From the NCBI GenBank assembly GCA_963837695.1, contig CAWINZ010000001.1:1-64000 (forward strand): a stretch of 64,000 nucleotides of DNA. Reading direction: 5' to 3'. Each line of letters begins with the position of its first letter. Positions within the stretch are counted from its first letter, which is position 1. The DNA is from VRUE01 sp963837695 (lineage in GTDB: Bacteria > Actinomycetota > Thermoleophilia > Solirubrobacterales > 70-9). The position numbers were made by a program, and so were the translations under genes. Below the pieces are notes generated by a model. The model did no database searches and had not been told where the DNA came from. It worked only from the letters and a program-made list of their open reading frames with translations. Positions 1-10,025 of the stretch are shown here, piece by piece.

Positions 1-711
1 CTGGAGGACTTCTCGCTTAAAAAGGGCAGCGGCTTCGCCGCGGCGGTGCTGGTGATCATGTTCAGCGAACAGGCCTTCCTCAACGCCGGCCCACTGATCA
101 TCCGCGGACTGCAGGGCGCGGCGGCGGCGGGCTTCATCTTCAACGTGCTGATGATCGCCCGCGCCCCGCTGCAGCTCTTCCAGTCGGTCTCGACCAGCAT
201 CCTCCCCCACCTGACCACGTTGCATGCCGCCGGCAGCGACGAAAGCGAACGCGAGTTCCGCCAGACCGTGCGCATGGTCCTGCTCGGCCTCGCCGCCTTC
301 ACCGCGGCCGCTTTCGTCTTCATGGGACTGGTCGGCCCGAAGGCGATGCAGATCGCCTTCGGCGACAAGTTCACCTACGACCGCGCCGGCCTGCTGCTGG
401 TCACGATCGGCATGGGCCTCTACCTCTGCTCGGTGACGGTCAACCAGGCCTGCATCGCGCAGGGCCAGGTGCGCCGCGCCGCCGCCCGTTGGATCGCCTG
501 CGCGGCACTGTTCATCGGCTGGAACTTCGTGCCGCTCATCAGCAACGAGTTCCGCCGGGTCGAGGTCGGCTTCGTGCTCGCGGCGGGGCTGCTCTTCTCG
601 CTCCTCCACTACGCCTACAGCCACCCGCACGAGCGGTCCGAGGACGTGCCCCTGCCGGGCTCGCCCGAGGAGCTGGAGGCGCGCCTGGCGGCTATCGACG
701 AGCAGGTATAG
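1..711 (+). CDS. Polysaccharide/oligosaccharide flippase, C-terminal part
   Basis: The reading frame is already open at base 1, so the 5' end lies outside the window; 236 codons remain. The protein is almost entirely hydrophobic, with about five to six membrane spans, and ends in a short acidic cytoplasmic tail (PLPGSPEELEARL). The pattern of short hydrophilic loops with a conserved Pro/Gln turn (RAPLQLFQS) resembles Wzx/MurJ-type flippases that move lipid-linked sugars across the inner membrane. The family assignment is by overall resemblance; the substrate cannot be told. It ends 32 nt before the antiporter gene on the same strand. Confidence 0.6.
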   Translation: MEDFSLKKGSGFAAAVLVIMFSEQAFLNAGPLIIRGLQGAAAAGFIFNVLMIARAPLQLFQSVSTSILPHLTTLHAAGSDESEREFRQTVRMVLLGLAAFTAAAFVFMGLVGPKAMQIAFGDKFTYDRAGLLLVTIGMGLYLCSVTVNQACIAQGQVRRAAARWIACAALFIGWNFVPLISNEFRRVEVGFVLAAGLLFSLLHYAYSHPHERSEDVPLPGSPEELEARLAAIDEQV

Positions 712-743
712 CGGTCAGGAATCAATCATCTAGGGTCGGCTCG

Positions 744-2561
744 ATGGAAGGGCACGACGCCGAGCTGATCCTGATCGTCGGCGCGCTGCTGGCCGCCGGC
801 ATCGCCGCCGCCCTCGTCGCCGACCGCGTGCGCGTGCCCGGCCTGCTGCTCTTCCTCGGGCTGGGGATGCTGCTCGGCTCCGAAGGGCTCGGCGGGATCG
901 AATTCGACGACTACGGCGCCGCCCAGACCGCGGGCACGATCGGCCTCGTCCTGATCCTCTTCGAGGGCGGCCTGACCGCCGGCTGGCGCGAGATCCGGCC
1001 GGTGCTCGGCACGGCGATCGGCCTGGCCACGCTCGGCACCTTCCTGACCGCGATGGCAACCGGAGCGGCGGCGATCTGGATCTTCGACCTGAGCACCCTG
1101 CAGGGGTTGATCCTCGGCGCCGCCGTCGCCGCGACCGACTCGGCGGCGATCTTCGCCGTGCTGCGCGGCTCGCGGCTCGAGCGCCGGCTCGCCCGCACGC
1201 TCGAGGGCGAGTCGGGGATGAACGACCCCGTCGCGCTGCTGCTCGTGATCGGCTTCGGCGAATGGATCGCCGACCCCTCCTACGGCGCCGCCGACATGGC
1301 GCTCGCCTTCGTCGTCAAGCTGACCCTCGGCGCCGCGCTCGGCCTCGCCGTCGGCCGGCTCGCGCGCTGGGCGATCGCCCGCGCCGAGCTGCCGACCCAG
1401 GGCCTCTACCCGGTGGCGACGCTGGCGACGGCGGCACTCGCCTACGGCATCGCCGAGGTCGCCGGCGGCTCCGGCTTCCTCGCCGTATACGTCGCCGCGC
1501 TGGTGCTCGGCACCGGCTCGCTGCCGGCTCGCAGCACCGTCGTCTCCTTTCACCAGGGGCTGAGCTGGCTGGTCCAGATCGGCCTCTTCTTCCTGCTCGG
1601 CCTGCTCGTCTTCCCGGGCGACCTCTGGGGCGTCGCCGGACGAGGCCTGCTGCTCTCGGTCGTGCTCATCTTCGCCGCCCGGCCGCTGGCGACGCTGCTG
1701 GTCACCCAATTCGGGGGGCTCGGCCTGCGCGAGCGCACGATGCTCGGCTGGGCCGGGCTGCGCGGCGCGATTCCGATCTGGCTCGCGACCTTCCCGGTCG
1801 TCGCCGGGGTAGCCGAGGCGAAGCTGATCTTCGACGCGGTCTTCTTCGTCGTCCTCACCTCGACCGTGATCCAGGGGGCGACGGTCGAGCCGGTGGCGCG
1901 TTGGCTCGGCGTGACCAGCACCGAGCCGGCGCTTCCCGAGCCGGTCGCCGACGTCGGCATCGTGCGCAAGCTGGGCGGGGAGCTGATCTCCTGGCGGGTC
2001 CACGAGGGGGACGCGGTGGCCGGCCTGCTGGTCCGGGAGCTCGGCCTGCCGCGCGAGGCGCTGGTCCACCTCATCGTCCGCGACGGGCGGGCGATCGCGC
2101 CGCGTGGCTCGACCCGGGTCGAGCCCGGCGACGAGCTGCACCTGCTGGTCCAGGAGCCCCAGCGCGAGGAGGTCGAGCGGCTGACCGAACGCTGGCGCGA
2201 GGGGCCGCTGGGCGAGCCGGCGCCGCTGTTGCTACCGCCGCGAGGCGCGCCGCAGGTCTTCTCGGTGCGCCCCGGCCACACCCTCGCCGGCGACCCGGCG
2301 AAGCCGCAGGAGGTCGACGGGATCGCCGTGCGCGAGCGCCTGCGGACCCGCCGCGACGAGCCGGGGGCCCTTGTCGCCCTCGCCGACGGGCGCTTCGCGA
2401 TCACCGGCGCGAGCCATGTCGGCATCGGCGGCCGCCGGGCGCTGGCGCGCTGGTGCGAACGGCGCGCCCTGCGCCCCGACATCGAGGAGACCGAGCGCTC
2501 CTGGTGGCAGGAGGCGGCGGGCACCCTCGTAGTGCCCGTGGCCCGGCCCCGTCGGCACTAG
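744..2561 (+). CDS. nhaP2: Potassium/proton antiporter, CPA1 (NhaP2-like) with RCK_C domain
   Basis: A 605-residue intact frame. Residues 1-400 form a CPA1 exchanger with about 12 membrane helices, including the ion-site sequences AATDSAAIFAVL and GESGMNDPVAL. Residues about 420-500 look like a TrkA-C/RCK_C regulatory domain and the C terminus like a CorC_HlyC fold, the order seen in NhaP2/CvrA, which exports K+ for H+. ATG 744 was chosen because the hydrophobic first helix starts just after it; the frame is open further upstream but composition there is poor. It ends convergently, overlapping by four bases the TrkA channel gene, which suggests a local K+ homeostasis pair. Confidence 0.85.
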   Translation: MEGHDAELILIVGALLAAGIAAALVADRVRVPGLLLFLGLGMLLGSEGLGGIEFDDYGAAQTAGTIGLVLILFEGGLTAGWREIRPVLGTAIGLATLGTFLTAMATGAAAIWIFDLSTLQGLILGAAVAATDSAAIFAVLRGSRLERRLARTLEGESGMNDPVALLLVIGFGEWIADPSYGAADMALAFVVKLTLGAALGLAVGRLARWAIARAELPTQGLYPVATLATAALAYGIAEVAGGSGFLAVYVAALVLGTGSLPARSTVVSFHQGLSWLVQIGLFFLLGLLVFPGDLWGVAGRGLLLSVVLIFAARPLATLLVTQFGGLGLRERTMLGWAGLRGAIPIWLATFPVVAGVAEAKLIFDAVFFVVLTSTVIQGATVEPVARWLGVTSTEPALPEPVADVGIVRKLGGELISWRVHEGDAVAGLLVRELGLPREALVHLIVRDGRAIAPRGSTRVEPGDELHLLVQEPQREEVERLTERWREGPLGEPAPLLLPPRGAPQVFSVRPGHTLAGDPAKPQEVDGIAVRERLRTRRDEPGALVALADGRFAITGASHVGIGGRRALARWCERRALRPDIEETERSWWQEAAGTLVVPVARPRRH

Positions 2562-3309
2562 AGCGCCGCGGCGGCGCCGAGCGCGAGGCGGACCATCTCG
2601 GAGCCGCTCTCCTTGTAGGGGGAGACGACGCGGTCGGCGCCGGCGCGGAGCATCTTGGGCTCGGAGTTCTCGTCGCTGGCGCGGGCGACGATCGTCAGGT
2701 TGGAGCGCAGCCCCGCGCGCTGAGCGTGATGAAGACGTTCTCCGCGTCGGAGTCGACGCAGGCGATCACCCCGGCGGCGCGCATGATGCCCGCCCGGTGC
2801 AGGACGTCGTCGTCGGAGGCGCGGCCGTGGATGATCGGCGCCCCGGTCGCCTCGGCATGCTCCCGCGTACCCTCGACGTCGGTGTCGATGACGACGAAGT
2901 CGCGCCCGGCGTCACGCAGGTCGCGGGCCACCTGGCGGCCGACGCGGCCGAAGCCGCAGACCAGGACGTGGTCGTTGAGCGCAGTCGATCTGTTTCAAGG
3001 CCCTCCTTTCATCCAGCAGGCCGGACAGGTGACCGGCGACGAAGAACTCGGTCGACGGTCACCAGGGCGTAGAAGAGCGTACCCACGCCGAACACGATCA
3101 GCGCGATCTTGACGATCTGCCCGCCGGTGCTTGCCGGCTCGGGAATCGAGCCGACCGTGGCGACGGTGTCGAGCGCCCAGATGAAGCCGAAGCCGACCGA
3201 GACGTGCCTCGGTGAGCGCGTAGCCCGCCGTGCCGGCCACGAGTAGCAGGCCGATCGCCAGGGTCAGCAGCGCGAGCCGGGTGAGGCCGGGCAGCTGTCC
3301 CTGCTGCAC
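2558..3309 (-). CDS. Potassium channel with TrkA-N (RCK) domain, frameshifted in this sequence
   Basis: Reconstructed across several shifts. The N terminus (GTG 3309, ten bases after the rpe stop) has a membrane helix (LALLTLAIGLLLVAGTAGYA). A pore region follows, with the filter-like stretch ALDTVATVGSIPEP, a second helix, and then the NAD-binding TrkA-N fold, recognisable by VLVCGFGRVGRQVA and VVIDTDVE. It ends LALGAAAAL. This is the two-helix Kch/MthK-like architecture of a ligand-gated K+ channel. Frameshifts near 2700, 2990, 3052 and 3215 disappear if single G/C bases are removed, so the gene is probably intact in the organism. It is the last gene of the priA-def-fmt-rsmB-rpe run. Confidence 0.7.
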
Positions 3310-3319
3310 GGCGCCGGCC

Positions 3320-4023
3320 TCAGGCCGCGCCGGCGGCGGCGGCGATCGCCGCGTAGGCCGCGGCCGGATCGGCGGCGCCGAAGACGGCCGAGCCGGCGAC
3401 GAACAGCGATGCGCCGGCCGCGGCGATCGGGCCCGCGGTGGCGGCGTCGATGCCGCCGTCGACCTCGATCTTCGGCCGTCGCCGACCAGCGCGGCGAGGC
3501 GCGCGACCTTGTCGTGCGAGCCCTCGATGAAGGCCTGGCCGCCCCAGCCGGGGTTGACCGTCATGCAGAGGACGATGTCGGCGCGGTCGCGCAGCTCGGC
3601 GAGCGCCTCGACCGGCGTGCCCGGGTTGATCGCGATCCCGGCCAGGCAGCCCAGCTCGCGGATCGCCGCCAGGGTGCGGTTGGCGTGCGGGGTCGCCTCG
3701 ACGTGGAAGGTGATCGAGTCGGCGCCGGCCTCGGCGAAGGCCTCGATGTGGCGCTCGGGCGCCTCGATCATCAGGTGGACGTCGATCGCGCCGCCGGCGG
3801 CGTGCACCTGGTCGGCGATCGACGCCGGCGACCAGCGGGCCCGATCGTGATCGGCGGGACGAAGTGGCCGTCCATCACGTCGACGTGGATCACCCGCGCC
3901 CCGGCCTCCATCACCTCGTCGACCTGCGAGCCGAGCTTGCGCGAAGTCGGCCGAGAGGATCGACGGCGCGACCCGCGGCTCCTCGATCAGCTCACGCATC
4001 CGCTCACTCATCGCGTCGCTCAC
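3320..4023 (-). CDS. rpe: Ribulose-phosphate 3-epimerase, frameshifted in this sequence
   Basis: The enzyme interconverts ribulose-5-phosphate and xylulose-5-phosphate in the pentose phosphate pathway. Visible pieces in order are APSILSADFA, HVDVMDGHFVPPITIGP, IDVHLMIEAPERHIEAF, FHVEAT, GIAINPGTPVEAL and MTVNPGWGGQAFI, the standard TIM-barrel series with metal and phosphate ligands. Removing an extra G near 3939 and two extra bases near 3845-3855 restores one frame. The start is GTG 4023 or ATG 4011/3999; all precede the conserved APSIL strand. The TGA lies ten bases before the channel gene. Confidence 0.85.
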
Positions 4024-4265
4024 TACTGGGCCTCAGCATCGAATCGCCGCACGTCTGGCATGTCATGTCCTCGGTGTTGCTCATCCGGGCGATCGTCTGG
4101 TGCTCGCCGCAGTTGGGGCACTGGGAGACCAGCTCGAAGCGGCTGCAGGCAGTAGACGCAGCGGAAGCGGCCCGGGCAGCTGGGTCGGGCCGCAGCCAGG
4201 GCTCGCCGCAGCTCGGGCAGGGCGCCCGCTCGAGGACGCTGCTCGCTGCGTCCCGGCCTCGCTCA
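4004..4265 (-). CDS. Small zinc-ribbon protein, frameshifted in this sequence
   Basis: Between rsmB and rpe lies a short gene of about 85 codons that is only visible when frames are joined. It starts MSEAGTQR at ATG 4265. Four Cys pairs appear in order: CPSCGEPW, CVYC, CPNCGEHQT and CQTCGDSM, that is, two zinc-ribbon (rubredoxin-knuckle) modules. At least two frame changes occur, between 4140 and 4240. The function is unknown; zinc ribbons of this kind usually bind nucleic acid or other proteins. Its place between an rRNA methyltransferase and rpe suggests a housekeeping accessory role. The end is uncertain; I take the TGA at 4004-4006, which overlaps the rpe start. Confidence 0.5.
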
Positions 4266-4273
4266 TCGTCTAA

Positions 4274-5667
4274 TCATCGCGTGCTCAGGCGGCAGATGAA
4301 GAAACCGGTGGTGCGGTCGCGGTCGGGGCGCAGCTGGAGGCAGCGCGGTCGTGCGGCGAGGCGAGGTCCGGCGCGAGGGCGCCGAGATCGTCGAGCTCCA
4401 GCGGCGGCGACCTCGCCCGGCGGCCGCCGCGCAGCAGCGCCGCGATCCGGTCCTCGTTCTCGCGGCGGGAGATCGTGCAGGTCGAGTAGACGAGCGTGCC
4501 GCCCGGCCGCAGGGCCTCGCCGGCCGCCGCAGCAGCGCCTGCTCCTGGACCTCGACCAGCCGCTCGATCGTCCGCGGCGACTTGCGCCAGCGCGCGTCGG
4601 GGCGCGAGGCGAGCGCGCCGAGGTCCGAGCAGGGCGCGTCGAGGAGGACCCGGTCGAAGCCCGGCGGCCAGCGCCGGTCGCCGCCGCGTCGGCCTCGATC
4701 ACGGTGACGCTGCGCAGGCCGAGGCGGCGCGCCTGGTCGGCGACTTCGGCGGCGCGCGCCGGGTCGAGCTCGACCGAGATCACCTCGCCGCGGTCGCCCA
4801 TCCGGGCGGCGATCTGGCCGGTCTTGATCCCGGGCCCGGCGCAGAGGTCGAGCACGTGCTCGCCCGGCTGCGGGTCGAGCACCTCGACCACCGCCGCCGA
4901 GCCGCGGCTCTGCGGGGTCAGCTCGCCCGCCGCGACCAGCTCGCGGCACCGTGTCGCCGGTCCGGCCGGCGAGCGACGATCGCCTCCGGCGGAGCCAGCG
5001 GCCAGGGCCCGTCGGCCGGCCGAGGCGTCGACGCCCGCCTCGCGCAGCGTCGCCAGCATCGCCTCGCGGTCGCGGCGCAGCGTGTTCACGCGGAGCGCCA
5101 GCTCGGCGGGCTCGTTGCAGGCGGCGAGCAGCGAGCGCGCCGCGTCGGGGCCCAGCTCCTCCCACCACATCCGCGCCAGCCAGAGCGGCGCCGAGTGGGC
5201 GACCGCGGCGGCCTCGGGGGTCGAGTCGTCGCCCAGCAGCGACTCGGTCAGCTCCTCGCGCTCGCGGCGCGGCGCGGCGCAGGACCGCGTTGACAGCCCG
5301 GCGGCGTGGGCGGCGCCGGCGCTCTTGACCAGCTCGACCGCCTGGTCGACGGCGGCGTGGTCGGGGGTCGCCGTCGGCGAAGAGCAGCTCGTAGAGGCCG
5401 AGGCGCAGCGCGGCGAGCACGGGCGGGTCGAGCAGCCGCGGTCGAGCGCTCGGCGAGGCGCTCGATCGCCGCGTCGGCGGTGCCGCGGCGCTGCACGGCG
5501 CCGTAGGCGAGGCGCTGCGCCTGGGCGCGCTCGCGGCCGTCCAGCCCGCGGCGCTCGGCGGCCTCGCGGAAGGCGCGCTCGGTGTGGGCGTCGCGCTCGA
5601 AGGTCTCGCGCAGGATCGTCTCGAAGGCGAGCGCCCGGGCCGGCGCGATCGGCACTCGGACGCTCAC
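4274..5667 (-). CDS. rsmB: 16S rRNA m5C967 methyltransferase (RsmB/Sun), frameshifted in this sequence
   Basis: The N-terminal NusB-like domain is visible (ALAFETILRETFERDAHTERAF, AQRLAYGAVQRRGTAD). It is followed by the SAM-dependent NOP2/Sun domain: LDLCAGPGIKTGQIAARMGD (SAM loop), VISVELDPARAAEV, FDRVLLDAPCSDLGALASRP (catalytic Cys in DAPCSDLG) and the end TTGFFICRLSTR. It methylates C967 of 16S rRNA in the small subunit. GTG 5667 overlaps the fmt stop in a GTGA, so the genes are translationally coupled. Multiple +1 shifts break the frame; all hallmark residues survive. Confidence 0.85.
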
Positions 5668-6580
5668 GCAGCTTCGGCAGCGGGTGGCCGCGCAGGTAGG
5701 CGTCGGCGGCCATCGGCTTGCCGCCGGGCGGCTGCACGACCTCGAGCCGCAGCGCGCCGCGCCCGCAGCCGAGCAGCAGCGCTCCCCACTCGGCCTTCAT
5801 CGCGCCCTGCTTGACGCCGACGTCGACCGCGCGCGCGCGCCGCACGCCGAGCCGCTCGCCGTCCGCCAGCTCCAGGTAGGCGCCGACGTGCGGAGTCAGG
5901 GCCCGCACCGTGCGCGCCAGCTCCGTCGGCCGGCCGGGCGGGGTCGAGCCGGCGCTCGGCGGGGTCGATCTTCTCCGCGTAGGTCGCCTCGGCCTCGTCC
6001 TGCTCGGTCGAACTCCAGCTCGCCGTCGGCCTGCAGGTCGAGCGCCTCGGACCAGCAGCTCGCCGCCGAGCGCGGCGAGCCGCGCCGAGAGCGCCTCGAA
6101 GTCGTCCTCGGCGCCGAGCGCGCACCTCCTCGCGCAGGGCGACCGGGCCGGAGTCGAGCCCCGCGGTGAGCCGCATCACGCAGACGCCGGTGCGCGCGTC
6201 GCCGGCCATGATCGCGCGCTCGATCGGCGCCGCGCCGCGCCAGCGCGGCAGCAGCGACGGGTGCACGTTGAGCATCGGCAGCTCGGAGAGCAGCGGCTCG
6301 CGGATCAGCTGGCCGAAGGCGCAGACGACGACCGCCTCGGGCCGCGGCCGCGCGGATCCGCTCCAGCGCCGCCTCGCTCGTTGACGTTCTCGGCCTGCAG
6401 CAGCTCGATCCCCAGCTCGGCCGCCGCGACCGCCGCCGGCGGCGGCGCCGCTGCGCCGGCCGCGCCCCTGCGGGCGGTCGGGCGGCGTGACGACGAGCGC
6501 CGGCCGGTGGCGGCGAGTCGGCGAGGCCGGCGCAGGACGGTCGCGGCGAACTCCGAGGTGCCGAGGTAGACGGTCCTCAC
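5664..6580 (-). CDS. fmt: Methionyl-tRNA formyltransferase, frameshifted in this sequence
   Basis: The enzyme formylates initiator Met-tRNA with 10-formyl-THF. The N terminus TVYLGTSEFAATVLR is the classic Fmt start. The centre reads AFGQLIREPLLSELPMLNVHPSLLPRWRGAAPIERAI and then GVCVMRLTAGLDSGP, which contains the catalytic Asn-His-Asp-type residues of the formyltransferase fold. The C-terminal OB-like domain ends with GKPMAADAYLRGHP. GTG 6580 overlaps the def stop (GTGA), and its own TGA overlaps the rsmB GTG. The def-fmt pairing supports the call. The sequence is broken by several +1 shifts. Confidence 0.9.
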
Positions 6581-7222
6581 GCGTCGGTGCGCGGCTCGCG
6601 GAGCTCGTCGCCGTCGCCGTCCTCGTGCTCCTCGCCGGCGGGCGCGTAGCTGCCGCCCTCGCGCAGCGCCCGCAGCGCCGCCCTTGCGCTGGTCGCGCGC
6701 GGTGCGGTCGAGGATCAGGACGCCGTCGAGGTGGTCGATCTCGTGCTGGAGGACGCGCGCCTCGAGGCCCGAGGCCTCGATCGTCGACCGGCTCGCCCTC
6801 GACGTCGCGGCCGCTGACCCGGGCGTGCAGCGGGCGCTCGACGTCCATCGACACCCGCGGCAGGCTGAGGCAGCCCTCCTCGGCGAGCGACCGCCTCGTC
6901 GGAGAGCCACTCGATCTCCGGGTTGACCAGCGCCGTCGGCTCGCCGTCGGGGCCGGCCTGGAAGACGAGCAGGCGGCGCAGCACGCCGAGCTGGGTGGCG
7001 GCGAGGCCGACCCCCATGCCGTCGCGCATGATCGCGATCATCCGCTCGACCTCGGCGCGCAGCTCGGGGCCGAACTCGGTCACCGGCGAGGCGCTGCTCT
7101 TCAGCACCGGGTCGCCGAACTTGACCACGTGCGCGAGCGCCGCTTCGCGGCGCTCGAGCAGCTTCGGCTTCGAGCTCGCTCGCGCTCGGTCTCGTCCTTC
7201 GGTGACCGCCTTCGTCGCTCAC
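6577..7222 (-). CDS. def: Peptide deformylase, frameshifted in this sequence
   Basis: All three metalloprotease motifs are readable: motif 1 GVGLAATQLG (Thr where many have Pro or Asn), motif 2 EEGCLSL with the metal Cys, and motif 3 LQHEIDHLDGVLILDR with two metal His and the catalytic Glu. The conserved N-terminal part VKFGDPVLKSSASPV is intact. The enzyme removes the formyl group from nascent proteins at the ribosome. GTG 7222 gives a polar N-terminal extension before the fold; GTG 7128 is an alternative but would cut into the domain. It is coupled to fmt. Confidence 0.88.
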
Positions 7223-7260
7223 GAATTCGATTGTATGGATCGCTCCGGCGCCAGGCCGGC

Positions 7261-9466
7261 CTACTGCGGGTCGACGTCGACGCCGATCGCGACGTCCTTG
7301 CAGCGAGCGGTCGGCGGCGCAGGCGCTCGACCGTGGCGCCGACCGCGGCGACGGTCCCCTCGCGGTCCTGGGCCTTGATCAGGAGGCGGCGGCGGTGGCG
7401 GTTGCGGACGCGGAACATCGGCGCCGGGCCGAGCAGGTCGGCGTCGTGCGGGCAGGGTCTCGCGCGCAGGTCGGCGGCGAGCGTCGGCGGCCGCCTCGTC
7501 GAGCCGCGGCTCGCGACTCCGGCTGAGCATCGACCCGGACCAGGTGCGAGAAGGGCGGGTAGCGGAGCGCCCGGCGGCGCTCGAGCTCGCCGGCGAGGAA
7601 GCCGGCGGAGTCGTGGCGGGCGGCGTGCGCGATGCTGGCGCGCGTCCGGCGCCAGGGTCTGGACGATCACCTCTCCCCCGGCCTCGCCGCGGCCGCTGCG
7701 CCCGGCCAGCTGGGCGACCATCGCGAAGGTCCGCTCCTCGGCGCGGAAGTCGGGGAAGCGCAGGGTCGCGTCGGCGTCGAGGATCGCGCTCAGCGTCACC
7801 TCGGGGAAGTCGTGGCCCTTGGCGACCATCTGGGTGCCGACCAGGACGCCGCTCGGCGCCTCGCCGAAGCCGGCGAGGATGCGGGCGTGGGCGCCGCGCG
7901 CGGCGGCGGTGTCGGAGTCGAGGCGGAAGACCGGCATCGGCGCCAGCCGCTCGGCGCAGCAGCGCCTCGATCTGCTCGGTGCCGGCGCCGGCGCGCGAGA
8001 GCGTCGTCGAGTCGCAGTCGGGGCAGGCGCGCGGCAGCGGCTCGGCGTGGGCGCAGTGGTGGCAGACGAGGCGGCCGGCGTGGCGGTGGACGATCAGCGA
8101 GACGTCGCAGTTGGGGCAGCCCCAGTGGTGCCCGCAGGAGCGGCAGGTGAGCCAGGGGGCGAAGCCGCGGCGGTTGACCATCACGATCGCCTTGGCGCCG
8201 GCGCGCGCGCACCTCCTCCAGCGCCTCCCAGGTGTCCGGGTGCAGCGGGCCCGAGCGCGGGTCGGCCTCGCGCATGTCGACGCACCTCGACCGGCGGCAT
8301 GCGCGCGGCCGTCGACCCGGCGCGGCAGCTCCAGCCGCGGCAGCTCCAGCCAGGTCTCCGGGCGCGGCGTCGCGGTGCCGGCGACGAGCACGGCGCCGCG
8401 TCCTCGGCGCCGGCGGCGGGCGACGGCGCGGGCGTCGTAGCAGGGGTCGCCCTCCTGCTTGTAGGAGGGGTCGTGCTCCTCGTCGATCACGATCAGGCCG
8501 AGGTCGCGGACCGGCGCGAAGACGGCGGAGCGGGGGCCGACGCAGACGCTCGCCTCGCCGCTGCGCAGGCGCCGCCACTCGTCGTAGCGCTCGCCCGGCG
8601 GAGAGGGCCGAGTGCAGGACCGCGAAGCGGTCGCCGAGCCGGGCCCGGAAGCGGGCCACCGCCTGCGGGGCGAGGCCGATCTCGGGGACGAGGACGATCG
8701 CGCCCCGGCCGCGCGCCAGCGCCGCCTCGACCGCGGCGAGGTAGACCTCGGTCTTGCCCGAGCCGGTGACGCCGTGGAGGAGCAGCTTGCGCGGCGCGCC
8801 CGCCTCGCCGTCGAGCGCGGCGACGATCGCGGCGACGGCCCGCTCCTGCTCGGGGAGCAGCGCGGCCGCTCGGCGCGGCGCCGCGAGGCCGGACTCGCCG
8901 GGGCGCGCGCCGCACGCGCGAGCTGCGGGTCGACGATCAGGCCGCGCTCCTCCAGCCGCCGCAGGACCTGGCGGTCGGCGCCGACCGCGGCGGCCAGCTC
9001 CGCCGCCGACATCTCGCCCCGCGCCGCAGCGCCTCGAGCACCGCCCGCTGCTTCGCCCCGAGCCGCCCGCCGCCGCTCAGCGCCTCCTCGCCGGCGGCAG
9101 TGATCTCGGCCCGCAGCTCGGTCCGCGAGCGGACCCGCTGCCCGCCGGCCCCGGTCCCCGGCGGCAGCACCAGCTGCAGGCCGCGCGAGGGCGTCGAGCA
9201 GTACTCGCGGGCGACCCAGAGGCCGAGCCGGACGAGCTCCGGCGGGGCGCCCGCCTCGAGCGCCTCGATCGGCTCGGCGAGCCGCTCCGGCGGCAGCTCG
9301 GAGGTCTCGGCGAGCTCGACGACGACGCCGAGCAGCGCGCCGCGGCCCGAACGGCACCCGGACGACGCTGCCGACCTCGAGCTCCGCCATCTCCTCCGGC
9401 AGGCGGTAGTCGAACGGGCCCGCGCAGGGCGCGGGCGGTGGTCAGCGGCTCGACCTTGGCGATCAC
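7261..9466 (-). CDS. priA: Primosomal protein N' (PriA-like helicase), frameshifted in this sequence
   Basis: PriA restarts collapsed replication forks; in Actinobacteria the protein often lacks full helicase motifs. GTG 9466 begins IAKVEPLTTARALRG. A segment VGSVVRVPFGPR (3' DNA-binding domain) follows, then GSGKTE-like P-loop remnants near 8760, a DEEHDPSYKQEGDPCYDARA Walker B region, AKAIVMVNRRGFAPWLTC, and paired Cys zinc knuckles (CRSCGHHWGCPNC, CHHCAHAEPLPRACPDC). The tail QMVAKGHDFPEVTLSAILDAD and LAGRSGRGEAGGEVIVQT are helicase motifs V/VI. It is the first gene of its operon. Extra bases at about 8210 and 8283 are among the shifts that I could resolve. Confidence 0.88.
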
Positions 9467-9516
9467 CCGGCCAAGGTATGGAGAGAGGCGGACGGCGCGG
9501 ATATCCTGCGCCGGCG

Positions 9517-10024
9517 ATGGCGCCTCAACCTCAGCCCCGGCGAGCAGGTGATCTTCCAGGGCCACCCGTCCTGGCGGGCGATCCTCGGCTTCTACCTGAA
9601 AGGCATCCTGATCGCGGTCGATCGTCGGCGTGATCGCCAAGCTGTTCGGCGCCGGCAGCGCGACCGTCTTCCTGGTCGTCCTCGTCGTGATCGGCGGTCA
9701 CCGTCCTGGTCGGCTTCGTCAAGCGGGTCGCGACGACCTACACGATCACCAACCGCCGGCTCAACATCAAGCGCGGGATCGTCTCGCGCGAGATCCAGGA
9801 GACGCGCCTGGAGCGGGTCCAGAACGTCAACTACCGCCAGTCGGTCTACCAGCGGCTGATGCAGATCGGCGACGTCGACTTCGACACCGCCGCGACCGAC
9901 GACTACAACTTCATCTTCGCCGGCGTCGCCGACCCGGGCGAGCGTCGTCCACGGCGTCGACCAGGCGACCGGCGCCGAGGCCTCGGGCACGCACGGCCTC
10001 GGCGAGGCGCAGCCGCCGAGCTAG
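9517..10024 (+). CDS. PH-domain (bPH2/YdbS-type) membrane protein, frameshifted in this sequence
   Basis: After removing four inserted bases (near 9520, 9619, 9695 and 9942) one frame results: a short start, LSPGEQVIFQGHPSWRA, two membrane helices (LKGILIAVIVGVIAKLF and ATVFLVVLVVIGVTVLVG) and a bacterial PH domain (TYTITNRRLNIKRGIVSRE, ETRLERVQNVNYRQS, IGDVDFDTA). This is the YdbS/YdbT family (PF03703). The function is unknown; the domain usually packs against the membrane. It is divergent from priA and convergent with metK, with one base between the stops. Confidence 0.75.
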
Positions 10025-10025
10025 C

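Noticed and set aside
726..2141. A 471-codon frame antisense to the antiporter
   Set aside because: Low-complexity Arg/Asp/Gly-rich translation produced by high-GC third positions; the sense frame has clear family motifs.
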